This document shows positions 9,394 through 17,867 of a stretch of DNA of 22,193 nucleotides, piece after piece (position 1 is the stretch's first letter; every line of letters starts with the position of its first letter). The translations under genes were made by a program, and so were the position numbers. A model generated the notes under the pieces. The model worked only from the letters and a program-made list of their open reading frames with translations. It was not told the origin of the DNA and did not search any database. Origin of the DNA: Priapulus caudatus (lineage: Eukaryota; Priapulida; Priapulimorpha; Priapulimorphida; Priapulidae); contig NW_014577912.1 of NCBI RefSeq assembly GCF_000485595.1, forward strand, positions 2,530 to 24,722, given 5' to 3'.

Positions 9394-9449
9394 GCCATAC
9401 CCTCGCTTCTCACACCGCTCACTCTACCTCTCAGACAGCACCCTCTCAT
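8850..9449 (-). CDS. Possible Gln/Gly/Ala-rich coding fragment (weak)
   Basis: A minus-strand frame runs across trinucleotide repeats. An ATG at 9396-9398 is followed by Ala and then 12 Gln codons. After about 30 ordinary residues (including three Trp) comes a Gly/Ala-rich region with Gly runs up to eight, then the ambiguous base at 8987, then an Arg/Glu stretch from the CT tract, then a stop. Polyglutamine and Gly/Ala runs are common in animal regulatory proteins, so a real exon is possible. However, trinucleotide repeats stay open in every frame, and the plus strand is also open here as Thr/Ser runs. The N may mark a false join, so the part beyond it should not be trusted. No domain is recognised. 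Confidence 0.2.
8987..8987. other. Single ambiguous base at a repeat junction
   Basis: The only N in the window lies exactly where a CT tract meets the CAC/CAG trinucleotide array. This suggests an unresolved join or a masked base rather than random error. Confidence 0.95.
8988..9240. repeat. CAC/CAG trinucleotide array with about 54-bp substructure
   Basis: Blocks of CAC and CAG alternate with occasional ATC, CCG and TAG. The motif AGTAGCAGCAGCACCAGCAC occurs at about 8999 and 9050, showing a longer repeat built from trinucleotides. A pure CTG run of 11-12 units lies downstream at about 9359-9393. Confidence 0.9.
9358..9394. repeat. (CTG)n trinucleotide run
   Basis: This is a perfect CTG/GCT run of about 12 units. 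On the minus strand it reads CAG and would encode 12 glutamines following an in-frame ATG at 9398. Confidence 0.95.
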
Positions 9450-9560
9450 TCACACTGTCATCCGCTCTGTGCGCGCTGCGATAAACCCATAGTGTGACTG
9501 GTGTCTGCCTCCCTCGCCCTGCAAAATAATACACCTATAACGTGCTGCTGCTGTCAAATC

Positions 9561-9731
9561 TGTGACTGCTGTATCATGCTGCGACTGTTGTATCATGCTG
9601 TGACTGTTGTATCATGCTGTGACTGCGGTATCATGCTGTGACTGCGGTATCATGCTGTGACTGCGGTATCATGCTGTGACTGTTATATTATGCTGTGATT
9701 GTTGTATCATGCTGTGACTACTGTATCGTAC
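9561..9731. repeat. 19-bp minisatellite, nine units without indels
   Basis: Units start at 9561, 9580, 9599, 9618, 9637, 9656, 9675, 9694 and 9713, each exactly 19 bp. The consensus is close to TGTGACTGTTGTATCATGC. Three central copies (9618-9674) are identical and carry GCGG in place of GTTG, so that variant has spread locally. The outer copies are more diverged, as expected for an array that expands from the middle. Confidence 0.97.
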
Positions 9732-9753
9732 CGTGTCGTGCAAGCGTGACAAC

Positions 9754-10127
9754 ATGGATGCGGCAGAACGGCCCGTACACGTCGCGGGTGAATGCAACGA
9801 ACTCAAGGATCACGAAGAACATACGGAAAATTCGGAACGCACAGAACGGAATGAACACACTGAAGATAAGGCATGTGTGGAACGGAAGGAACAAGTAGAA
9901 CGCACGGAGGATGTAGAATTAAACGAACATGCACGAAACGAAGAGAATTCGGAACACGAGAAATATTCAGAACAACGAGAGCATTCTGAACACGGGGAAC
10001 ATTCGGAAGTCAATGAACACACAGAACCCGTGGAACATGCGGAACATAGAGAAGGTGGAGGCGCGAGGCGTTCAAGCCTAAAGTTCTTACTGAGCATTCG
10101 GAATCTTGCGGCGCGACAGTGTGGCTT
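9754..10127 (+). CDS. Possible exon encoding a Glu-x-x triplet-repeat protein, ending at a splice donor
   Basis: The first ATG (9754) has A at -3 and G at +4, a good animal start context. The frame then holds 27 consecutive residue triplets at about 9817-10059, of which 24 begin with Glu and many read Glu-His-Thr or Glu-His-Ser. The underlying 9-bp repeat is heavily diverged yet has no frame-breaking indel over about 243 bp, and the His codon varies between CAT and CAC. The tail is basic and then more ordinary. Uninterrupted reading would stop at 10129-10131, but GTAAGT at 10128-10133 is a full donor consensus, so the exon could end at 10127. The product would be acidic, His-rich and probably disordered. 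No family is recognised. It could equally be a decayed 9-bp minisatellite. Confidence 0.35.
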
Positions 10128-10133
10128 GTAAGT
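10128..10133 (+). promoter_or_regulatory. Consensus 5' splice donor (GTAAGT), candidate
   Basis: GTAAGT directly follows the open Glu-x-x frame and leads into a GT-rich array. It matches the metazoan donor consensus, but the GT-rich context makes a chance match more likely than usual. Confidence 0.35.
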
Positions 10134-10285
10134 GTGTGCGTGCGTGTGTGTGTGTGTGTTGCGTGCTGCGTTGCGTGTGTGCCGTGCCGTGCGTGCGTGC
10201 GTGCGTGCGTTGCGTGCGTGCGTGGCGTGCCGCGCAGCGCGTGTGCTGTGTGTGTGTGGGTGTGTGTGTGTACTCGCTCGTTCAT
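10134..10285 (+). repeat. GT/GCGT array
   Basis: GT dinucleotides alternate with GCGT and TGCC blocks and a short CGCGCAGCGCG segment. The order here is GT then CT, the reverse of the other plus-strand composites. Confidence 0.93.
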
Positions 10286-10790
10286 GTTTCGTTCTTTCTC
10301 TTTCCCTATACTGCTCTGCTCTCTCTCTCCCTCTCTGCTCTCCTCAGTCATAGTCTCTCTCTCTCCTCTTCTGCCCCTCTTCTCCATCCTCTCTCTCTCT
10401 CTCTCTCTCAAGGGCCTCTCCGCGCAGCGTCGCTCTCTCTCTCACTCTCCTCTCCATAGCTATCTTTCCTCATCAGTCTCATCTGCTCTCTCTCGTCGTT
10501 GATCTACTCTCTCCTGTGCTCTTCCTTCTCCTCCCCTGCTCTCTGGTCTTTCTCTCCCTCCTCTCTCTCCCTCTCTCTCCTCTCTCTCTCTCCTCTCTCT
10601 GCGTCCTCTTCTTCGTTTCTGTCGCTCTGCTCTCTCCTCCCATCTCTCTCATCTCCTCACTCATCTCTCTCTCGTCCCCCTCTCTTATGTTCTTTCTTTC
10701 CACCTCCCCTGCTCTCACCCCAACGCCATTTCCCCCTCCCATCTCCCCCCCTTGTCCTTTCGTTGCGGCGATCCGTATCTCAGCCTCACA
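10286..10790 (+). repeat. CT-rich polypyrimidine tract
   Basis: An imperfect CT/CCT tract of about 500 bp becomes C-richer toward the end, with a C run near 10745. The frames across it encode Ser/Leu/Pro runs on the plus strand and Arg/Glu runs on the minus strand, and are not genes. Confidence 0.9.
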
Positions 10791-10837
10791 GACGGATCGA
10801 ACAATGAAGAAATTGCTAAATACGCATCGTATCTCTG

Positions 10838-11543
10838 CATGCCAGCCAGGTGGCCGGCAAGGCAGGGCAAGCAGGCGCAGTGCCAGGATAACCGCAGGCA
10901 GTGAGTATCGGTAGAAAGCAGCAGGCAGGCCAGGCAGCTCAGGCAAAACAGTTAGGTAGGTGAGCAAAGCAGGCAGGTAAGAGCAAGGCAGGGAGCAAGC
11001 AGGCAAAGCAGTGTAGCAGGCAGGCTAGGCAGAAGACAGGCAGGGGCAGGCCGAGGCACCAGCAGGCAGGCAGGCAAGGCTGATGCAGGCAAACAAGTTA
11101 GGCTAGGGAGGACAAGGCAGGCAGGTATAGCCAGACAGGAAGGCAGCAGCATGCAGGGTAGCTAGGCAGGCAGGCAGACAGGCCAGCCAGGCAGGCAGGC
11201 AGGCAGGCAACGGGTCCAGCATGCAGGTAAACAAGGTAGGTAAGGCGAGCAGCAGCAGGTAAGCAAGGCAGGGAGCAAGCAGGACAGCAGGATAGGAAGG
11301 ACAGCTAGGAAGCCGACTAGCAGGCAAGGGAGGAGCATGCAGGACGCAGCACAAGGACAGGCTAGGTAGACAGGCAGGCAGGCAGGCAGGCAGCCAGTGC
11401 AGCAGGCAGGCAGGCAGGCAAGGCAGGCAGTACGCAGGAGCAGGTATGCAGGCAGGCAAGCAGCCAGGCCGAAGCAGTGCAGGTAGACAGGGCTAGGCAC
11501 GAGCAGGCAACAGCGCAGGTAGGCAAGCAGGCCAGGCAAAGCA

Positions 11544-11586
<43 letters not shown>

Positions 11587-11605
11587 CAAGCAGGCAGGTA
11601 GCGCC
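10838..11605. repeat. AGGC tetranucleotide minisatellite, about 770 bp
   Basis: AGGC/CAGG units dominate, interrupted by AAGC, AGCA and GTAGC variants. Pure stretches occur at about 11184-11209 and 11545-11590. A longer motif, GCAAGGCAGGGAGCAAGCAG, occurs at about 10980 and 11262, so part of the array has been duplicated as a block of about 280 bp. The minus-strand frames are Pro-Ala-Cys-Leu repeats caused by the tetranucleotide (12 bp coding four residues) and are not genes. Confidence 0.95.
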
Positions 11606-12226
11606 TACAATCTTACCATTCCCCTCACGCCGCTTAATTCCGTGGCCGTGCGTCGCGCGGGCAGATCTAACCGATAAACCACATAGTGTCGCGCTGTCGA
11701 TAGTCTGGGCGTCGGCGTCGCTCGAGCCGCTGCTCGTCAGCGAGACGAGCGGCGTTAGAGGCCGTCTAAGTGTGAGATGAAGCCATTCAGTTACGGAGAC
11801 CGACTGACGCACTGCGATAGCGATGCTGATCAGGAAGGCAGAACAGAAGATGCTGAGGCAGGGTTGGGAGGCTGACGAGAGTAAGATATGGCGGCTGTGA
11901 GGCTGGAGAAAAGAGAGTATTCGGCTTGGGAGGCTGGAGAGAGGAAGGTATCGGGGCTGGAAGGCTGGGAAGAACAATCAGGGCCGATGGGGATGTGATT
12001 CGATCAATCTTGTCTGGTTCACAGGCATCGATAGCGCCTCCCCTCCCCCCATCCACCTCTCTGCTTGTGACTCGCACCTTGCTGCGGGGGGAGGGAGAAA
12101 TAATTAGCTTTTGGTAAGTGCTGAGACTACAGGTGTGGCTGTTGGGCAGTAATTAACGTTTGATGGCGTGCGGTTATTTGCGGCCCTAACCTTTCCGCTG
12201 CGTTCGATCCATAGCAAACTATACTG
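11606..12226. other. Unique region with GGCTGGAGA-type degenerate repeats
   Basis: From about 11860 to 11970, GAGGCTGGAGA/GGGAGGCTG motifs recur, suggesting a decayed short repeat. The rest looks single-copy and more GC-rich than the spacers at the start of the window. I see no supported gene. Confidence 0.5.
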
Positions 12227-12295
12227 CCCCCCTCCCCCTCCCACTCCACCTCCCTCTCCCCTCCCCCCTCCACTCCTTCCTCTCCCTACCCCTCG
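12227..12295 (-). other. C-rich strand, G-quadruplex or i-motif candidate on the minus strand
   Basis: C tracts of 6, 5 and 3 lie at 12227-12242 with one-base spacers, and tracts of 3, 4 and 6 at 12252-12268. The minus strand therefore carries G tracts with mostly short loops, matching the usual G-quadruplex pattern. Confidence 0.6.
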
Positions 12296-12823
12296 AGGCT
12301 GTAGCAGGTCGTGGCGACTATTGCCTCATGATAGTGGATTGGATACAGGAGCGTAGTGGTTTGAAAATGCCGAGTCATTACTCTATTTAGCTCTATTTTT
12401 AGAGTTATGAGTTTTGAGTTATAATTACCAGCTGTTCGTGTTTTTCGCCCCAATTTCGTTGCTTCCTTTCCTCCCTCCCCTTCCTCCTTTCTCGCACCTC
12501 CTCCCTTTCCGCTTCCTGCTCTTTCCTGCCTCCCTTCTATCCTCCTCCACCATTCGCACTTCCCGGGCAAACCCTCGTCGCCATCCTCGACACCGGATCC
12601 GTACCACATTTCCGTCCCTCCGACCCTGCTCCCCCCTCCCTATAGCTTTCTTCTTCCCCTCCCCAACCCATGCACTAGCCTTCGACAATGAACGTCGCAT
12701 TATTTCCTCGGTTTATCGACCATTTGCAGCCGAGCTGATTATACCAGGCTTTTAAACCACGCTTTTAGTCTAACGTTACGTGCGCCCGCGCAAACATGAG
12801 AGAACGAGAATGGGAGTGAGTAG

Positions 12824-12827
<4 letters not shown>
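12296..12827. other. Polypyrimidine-biased unique region
   Basis: Between about 12460 and 12660 the plus strand is CCT/TTCC-rich without a clean repeat. The plus frame at 12414-12755 and the minus frames at 12286-12609 and 12425-12700 owe their openness to this bias. I call no gene. Confidence 0.5.
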
Positions 12828-12862
<35 letters not shown>

Positions 12863-12880
12863 CGAGAGAGAGAGAGAGCT
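12828..12880 (+). repeat. (GA)n microsatellite
   Basis: This GA run carries a single ACGA interruption. It is one of only two purine (GA) runs on the plus strand in this window, against many CT tracts. Confidence 0.95.
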
Positions 12881-12947
12881 ACGTAGAGTTACGGTTACAA
12901 TAACTATATCACACGATGCTATACTGTCTTGTATTAATTAATTTCAA

Positions 12948-13873
12948 ATATCTGATACCATACACGTACAGCAATCGATCTACATAATCTGATACCAACA
13001 ATAACATAATATAATAACATAATAATAATAACACATGATAACATATAACATAATAGTAATAACATAATAATAACATAATAATAATAACACATGATAACAT
13101 ATAACATAATAGTAATAACATAATAATAATAACATAATAATAATAACACATGATAACATATAACATAATAGTAATAACATAATAATAATAACATAATATA
13201 ATAACACAATAATAATAACACATGATAACATATAACATAGTAGTAATAATATAATAATAATAACATAATAATAATAACACATGATAACATATAACATAAT
13301 AGTAATAACATAATAATAACATAGTAGTAATAATAACACATGATAACATATAACATAGTAGTAATAATAGCACATGATAACATATAACATAATAGTAATA
13401 ACATGATAACATATAACACATGATAACATATAACATAGTAGTATTAATAACACATGATAACATATAACATAATAGTAATAACATAATAATAATAACACAT
13501 GATAACATATAACATAATAGTAATAATAACACATGATAACATATAACATAATAGTAATAACATAATAGTAATAACATAATAATAATAACACATGATAACA
13601 TATAACATAGTAGTAATAATAACACATGATAACATTAACATATAATATAATAATAATAATAACACATGATAACATATAATATAATAATAATAATAACACA
13701 TGATAACATATAACATAATAGTAATAATAACACATGATAACATATAACATAGTAGTAATAATAACACATGATAACATATAACATAATAGTAATAATAACA
13801 CATGAGATAACATATAACAACATAATAATGGCCACACATAATATAATAATCTCGCATGCGGTGGAGTGCGAGT
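12948..13873 (+). repeat. AT-rich satellite arm, forward, with 33-bp marker at its left end
   Basis: A 33-bp marker (12948-12980, beginning ATATCTGATACCATACACGT) is followed by about 18 copies of a core that includes CACATGATAACATATAACAT. The cores are separated by variable (ATAATA)n and AGTAATA steps. A second short CTGATACC lies at 12989-12996. The array ends near 13835, and 13836-13873 is a short GC-richer spacer. Openness of the minus frames (Tyr/Ile/Leu/Cys runs) is a property of the repeat. Confidence 0.93.
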
Positions 13874-14432
13874 GATCGATTGCTGTACGTGTATGGTATC
13901 AGATATTATTATTATGTTATTACTATTATGTTATATGTTATCATGTGTTATATGTATAATTATAATATTATGTATAATTATTATTATGTTATTACTATTA
14001 TTTTATATGTTATTATGTTATTACTATTATGTTATATGTTATTATGTTATTATTATTATGTTATTATTATTATGTTATTATATTATGTTATTATTATTAT
14101 GTTATTATTATTATGTTATTATATTATGTTATTATTATTATGTTATTATTATTATGTTATTATTATTATGTTATTATATTATTATGTTATTATTATGTTA
14201 TTACTATTATGTTATATGTTATCATGTGTTATTATATTATTATGTTATTATTATTATGTTATTACTATTATGTTATATGTTATCATGTGTTATTATTACT
14301 ATTATGTTATATGTTATCATGTGTTATTATTACTATTATGTTATATGTTATCATGTGTTATTACTATTATGTTATATGTTATCATGTGTTATTATATTAT
14401 TATGTTATTATTATTGTGTTATTATATTATCG
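13874..14432 (-). repeat. AT-rich satellite arm, inverted, with the same 33-bp marker
   Basis: The marker at 13874-13906 is the exact reverse complement of 12948-12980. It is followed by the complementary satellite, with about six cores containing ATGTTATCATGTGTTATTA and many TTATTATTATG steps, up to about 14432. Both marker and array are therefore inverted relative to the left arm, but the marker lies at the left end of both arrays. This is not a simple mirror palindrome. Confidence 0.93.
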
Positions 14433-14950
14433 CTTCCACTACTCACGTATTCTGCCACGCTCCTCGAGCTCCACTACACACGCGCGCGCGCACATAATAA
14501 TAGACTGCATAAATTTAGGTATATGCCGCCTACCTAAAGCATGCAGCGTTTAATTGCAATTCAACGCTACAATATCGGTCATTCATTTGATGCGCTATTT
14601 ATCATATTTCAGTATCAACACATGATATCTTTTTTCATAATTTCACTTCCCTATGGCCCACCGGTCAATTTTAATCACTATATACGTTTTTAATATTAAT
14701 TGTAGGCTACCCATACCGCGGAAACCAACCAAGATCTAAACGATTTATGGCAATCGTTCACTTGATTTAAAATTCGGTGGTGCTGGACTCTAATCCCGAT
14801 TTTAAATTTTAATATAACGAGTAAGTGCGCATATGTTATGGCGGGGTTGGCTTGCGATTAGAATATTATATTAGTTTATTTATCGCATAGTTTCGCCATT
14901 AGTGCATGAGCGCGAGCTGTTGCACTGTGGACCACGCTACATCGCACCCC
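14433..14950. other. AT-rich unique spacer
   Basis: It contains a short ACACGCGCGCGCGCAC run near 14477-14493 and otherwise AT-rich sequence with a few TTAAT and AAATTTTAA motifs. I see no gene or RNA. Confidence 0.55.
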
Positions 14951-15260
14951 TCCCCCCCCCACACCACACACTCACACACACACACACGCACACACACACC
15001 CACACATACACGCACACACGCACACACACACCACGCACGCACACACCCAAACCAAACACTACACGCACACACACACACACACCACCCAACACACCACACC
15101 ACCACACACACAAACAACACACCACACCACACAACACACACACACACACCAAACACACACACAACACACACACACACACACACCACGCGCCACACCACAC
15201 ACACACACACACCACACACACTCTCACACACACACACACCAACACACACCGCACACCACA

Positions 15261-15291
<31 letters not shown>

Positions 15292-15367
15292 CACAGCGCG
15301 CGCTGCAGCGCACACACACACACACACACACCACACACACACATCTACAACACACACACACACAAAA

Positions 15368-15409
<42 letters not shown>

Positions 15410-15411
15410 CG
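14951..15411. repeat. Imperfect AC array, about 450 bp
   Basis: A C run (14952-14960) leads into AC repeats interrupted by ACC, AAC and GCAC. The array ends near 15411. An 11-base G run lies just downstream at 15493-15503. The long His/Thr and Cys/Val frames across it are artefacts. Confidence 0.95.
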
Positions 15412-15579
15412 AATGCCGAATTTCATCATAGCGTTAGATTAACCTGATTACATAGGAAACCTCACCAGTCAAGAGCTGTCGGGGTGCGGGTTGGGGGGGG
15501 GGGATAGAGTCGCCCTGCTTGTCAAACCAACAGCACCGATTAAACAGTGACTGATGTATGCGCCCTCCCCCTCTTCTCC

Positions 15580-15584
15580 CCTCA

Positions 15585-15617
<33 letters not shown>

Positions 15618-15689
15618 CTTGTCTCTCTCTCTCTCTCTCCCTCTCCTCTCTCTCGCTCTCTCTTTCTCTCTCTCCTCTTCTCCTCTCCT

Positions 15690-15721
<32 letters not shown>

Positions 15722-15815
15722 CTCCACTCTCCCCACCTCTACTCTCTCTCTTAGGCTTTCTCTCTGTCGTTTTTCTTTTATTTTTCTCCCCCCCCCCTCT
15801 CTCTCTGTATGCGTG
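15580..15815 (+). repeat. CT tract with a 10-base C run
   Basis: Imperfect CT sequence with CCT and TTTT interruptions; a C run lies at 15788-15797. It again lies in the pyrimidine-on-plus orientation. Confidence 0.95.
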
Positions 15816-15892
15816 TGTGAGTGCACGACGTCTATTACATTTACAATGCAAACCCCTCTCGCCGCCGATCCAACGCCACTCGGGAAACATGT

Positions 15893-16550
15893 GCTAGGCA
15901 CAGTAGGCAAGGGCATAGTGACAGGTGTGTGCGGGCAGCGTAGTACAGGTGGTGTGCGGCGCAGGTAGCATAGTTGTGTGCGGGCAGGTAGTCAATAATT
16001 GTGTTCGCGGCAGGTAGACAATAGTTCGCGTGTGCGGGCAGGTAAGACATAGGGGAGTGTGGCGGGCAGCGTGGATCATAGTTGTGTTGCGGGGCAGTGA
16101 CATAATCTGTGTGCTGCGCATGGCTAGACATAGTTCGTTGCGGGCAGTAGACATGTGTACGTGTGCGCGGGCAGGTAGACATAGGTGCTGTGCGGGCAGG
16201 TGGACATAGGGTGTGCGGGCAGGCTAGACATAAGTTGTGTGGCGGCAGCCGAGACCAAGACGTCGAGAGCTAGACTACATATGGTGGTGCGCGAGCAGGC
16301 AAGTAGACATATAGCGATGTGTGGGGCAGGTAGACAATAGTCGTGTGTGCGGGAACAGGCTAGATCATAAGTGTGTCGGGCAGCCAGTAGACATAGGTGT
16401 GTCGCGGGGCGAGCTAGGTGCGTCAGGTAGTATAGCGTGTGTGCGCGGCAGGTAGACATAGTCGGTTAGTGCGGGCAGGTAGACATTAGGTGTGTTGCGG
16501 GCAGGTTGTAGATATAGTTGTGTCGACAAGGTAGTCATAGTGTGTCCGAC
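15893..16550 (+). repeat. Roughly 22-bp minisatellite, indel-rich
   Basis: Around 25-30 units resemble TGTGCGGGCAGGTAGACATA. Unit length varies through many one- and two-base insertions and deletions. The contrast with the rigid 11-bp and 19-bp arrays elsewhere suggests either older decay or poor base calling here. Minus-strand frames (Cys/Leu/Pro/Ala/His-rich) shift from one to the next along the array and are not genes. Confidence 0.92.
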
Positions 16551-16599
16551 ATGCACTAACAACGCCCCCCTCACGAACCCGCGCCTACCGCCACCCACC

Positions 16600-16810
16600 A
16601 CGCCTGCCACTTACACACACACGCAGCGCAGCGGCACGTACATGCCACACTCTACACTCAAACACTCACAACGCATTAAACGCGCACCGCACCCGTGCGC
16701 GCACACACACACCCCACAGCCACCTCACACACACCCACCAACACAACACACCACACACACCACCCACACCACACCACCCACCACACACACACACAACACG
16801 CAGGCCACAA

Positions 16811-16846
<36 letters not shown>
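16600..16846. repeat. Imperfect AC array followed by TA-rich DNA
   Basis: ACACC/CCACAC-rich sequence becomes a cleaner AC run at about 16810-16846 and is then followed by TTAATCATATTATATTATAC. On the minus strand this again gives TA-rich then GT. Confidence 0.93.
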
Positions 16847-16849
<3 letters not shown>

Positions 16850-16918
16850 TTAATCATATTATATTATACACTCTTACTGCATATATATCCAAACATTCGC
16901 TACATACAACACCGTATT

Positions 16919-17140
16919 TTATAGTTTATATAGGTGTTCATTACAATCGGCGTGCCAGGGGCAGTAGGAACCATGGTCACAAGCGTCGGCAGCCGTGCTG
17001 CACTTCGGCTCCGATGCAGATTCGTTCTTACAATCAAGCGAACGTGACGGCGAATGACGACACCGCTTCGTCACAGACCAACAACGCGAGAAGGTGCGTA
17101 CGCTACGTACGTGATCGGTGAACCCACAGGCACTTGGACG
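16919..17140 (-). CDS. Possible terminal exon of a cysteine-rich protein (weak)
   Basis: The minus strand is open from an acceptor-like site (a run of nine T, then ATTGAG, at about 17141-17156) down to a TAA at 16919-16921. The roughly 73 residues include eight Cys, spaced about x14, x6, x9, x9, x6, x5 and x5. The last half contains CSTAADACDHGSYC followed by PWHADC. An even number of Cys with regular spacing is typical of secreted disulfide-bonded domains, but I do not recognise the pattern. No signal peptide is visible because the upstream part is missing. It is short and could be a chance frame or pseudogene remnant. Confidence 0.3.
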   Translation of the reverse strand, partial: RPSACGFTDHVRSVRTFSRCWSVTKRCRHSPSRSLDCKNESASEPKCSTAADACDHGSYCPWHADCNEHLYKL

Positions 17141-17173
17141 TCTCAATAAAAAAAAAGGTAAAGTAAACACGAA

Positions 17174-17416
17174 ATGTACTTTACTGCCAAAGTACTTAAT
17201 GTTTCTCTACACTCTATTTCGCCTATAGATCAACCTGTAAATGCCGGTCAAAAGCTCATCTGCAACACACAAGTACGCGCCACGCTAGCTGCTGCACCAC
17301 TGACACATAAATATATTTGTCCAGTGTGCAGCAGGCTAGCGTGCGGCGGCCCAGCGTGTGACAGTTGTGCAATGAGCACTTTGCGACGGCATTTACAGGA
17401 AATTGTCCGAGAATAA
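17174..17416 (+). CDS. Possible small zinc-binding protein or terminal exon (weak)
   Basis: An 80-residue frame starts at ATG 17174. Near the end it has CPVC, nine residues, then CDSC, followed by a helix-like AMSTLRRHLQEIVRE and a stop. CxxC-x9-CxxC is the arrangement of a treble-clef or zinc-ribbon site, so metal binding is plausible. A pyrimidine-rich stretch ending in TATAG at 17222-17228 looks like a splice acceptor, so the true coding part may begin at about 17229. It lies back to back with the Cys-rich minus-strand frame. No family is identified, and the length is within what chance can give. Confidence 0.3.
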   Translation: MYFTAKVLNVSLHSISPIDQPVNAGQKLICNTQVRATLAAAPLTHKYICPVCSRLACGGPACDSCAMSTLRRHLQEIVRE

Positions 17417-17867
17417 TAGCCGTGAAAGAGAGTATAGAGAAACATGTAAACACTTATGGTATAGTAAATAGATTTCGTATTTACTTTGCATTAATATTTT
17501 ATTCGAAACGCTCCACGTGCAGCCGTGATCGGTAGCCGTATACTGTACAAGTTATAGCTCCTCTCTGCGTGGTATCATACGAAGGTCCATTCGTGTGGTG
17601 GTGGCGGGAGGGGGTGGGGGGTGTGCGTGCTATTAATGAGAGGGTTAGCGCATGCGTAGGGTTGCGATTAGGCGTAAGCCAGAAAGCTTACTACATTCGC
17701 CTAGTATACAACATTGTTTGGTAGCGGCACACCACCACCACTGCTCCGCGACAGCACGATGATATATATCATCTTATATATATTATATATAATATATATA
17801 TAAAAGATTATATAAGCACATATATAAGCTGTTATATTTATTGCTTGTTAGTAGCTGGCGTCGCGCG
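17417..17867. other. Spacer with G-rich motif and TA-rich hairpin
   Basis: A G-rich stretch at 17598-17621 has GGG, GGGGG and GGGGGG separated by single bases. A TA-rich self-complementary stretch lies at 17762-17812, flanked by ATCTTATA and TATAAAAGAT. I see no gene. Confidence 0.6.

Noticed and set aside
10952-11977. Pro-Ala-Cys-Leu repeat frames on the minus strand
   Set aside because: The AGGC tetranucleotide gives a four-residue repeat in every frame. Indels shift the frames along the array.
12286-12755. Overlapping frames on both strands in polypyrimidine-rich DNA
   Set aside because: Strand composition removes stops. No coding signature stands out on either strand.
12909-14553. Frames rich in Tyr, Ile, Leu and Cys over the AT-rich satellite, resembling membrane proteins
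   Set aside because: They are translations of ATAATA/TTATTA satellite in several overlapping frames on both arms, with no ordinary sequence between.
14899-15447. His-Thr and Cys-Val frames across the AC array
   Set aside because: Dinucleotide repeats code for two alternating residues on each strand, and several frames are open at once.
15434-15916. Arg-Glu-rich minus-strand frame next to the CT tract, and similar frames at 1348-1560, 4954-5235 and 10010-10411
   Set aside because: GA repeats on the minus strand read as Arg-Glu. There is no non-repetitive domain attached that I recognise.
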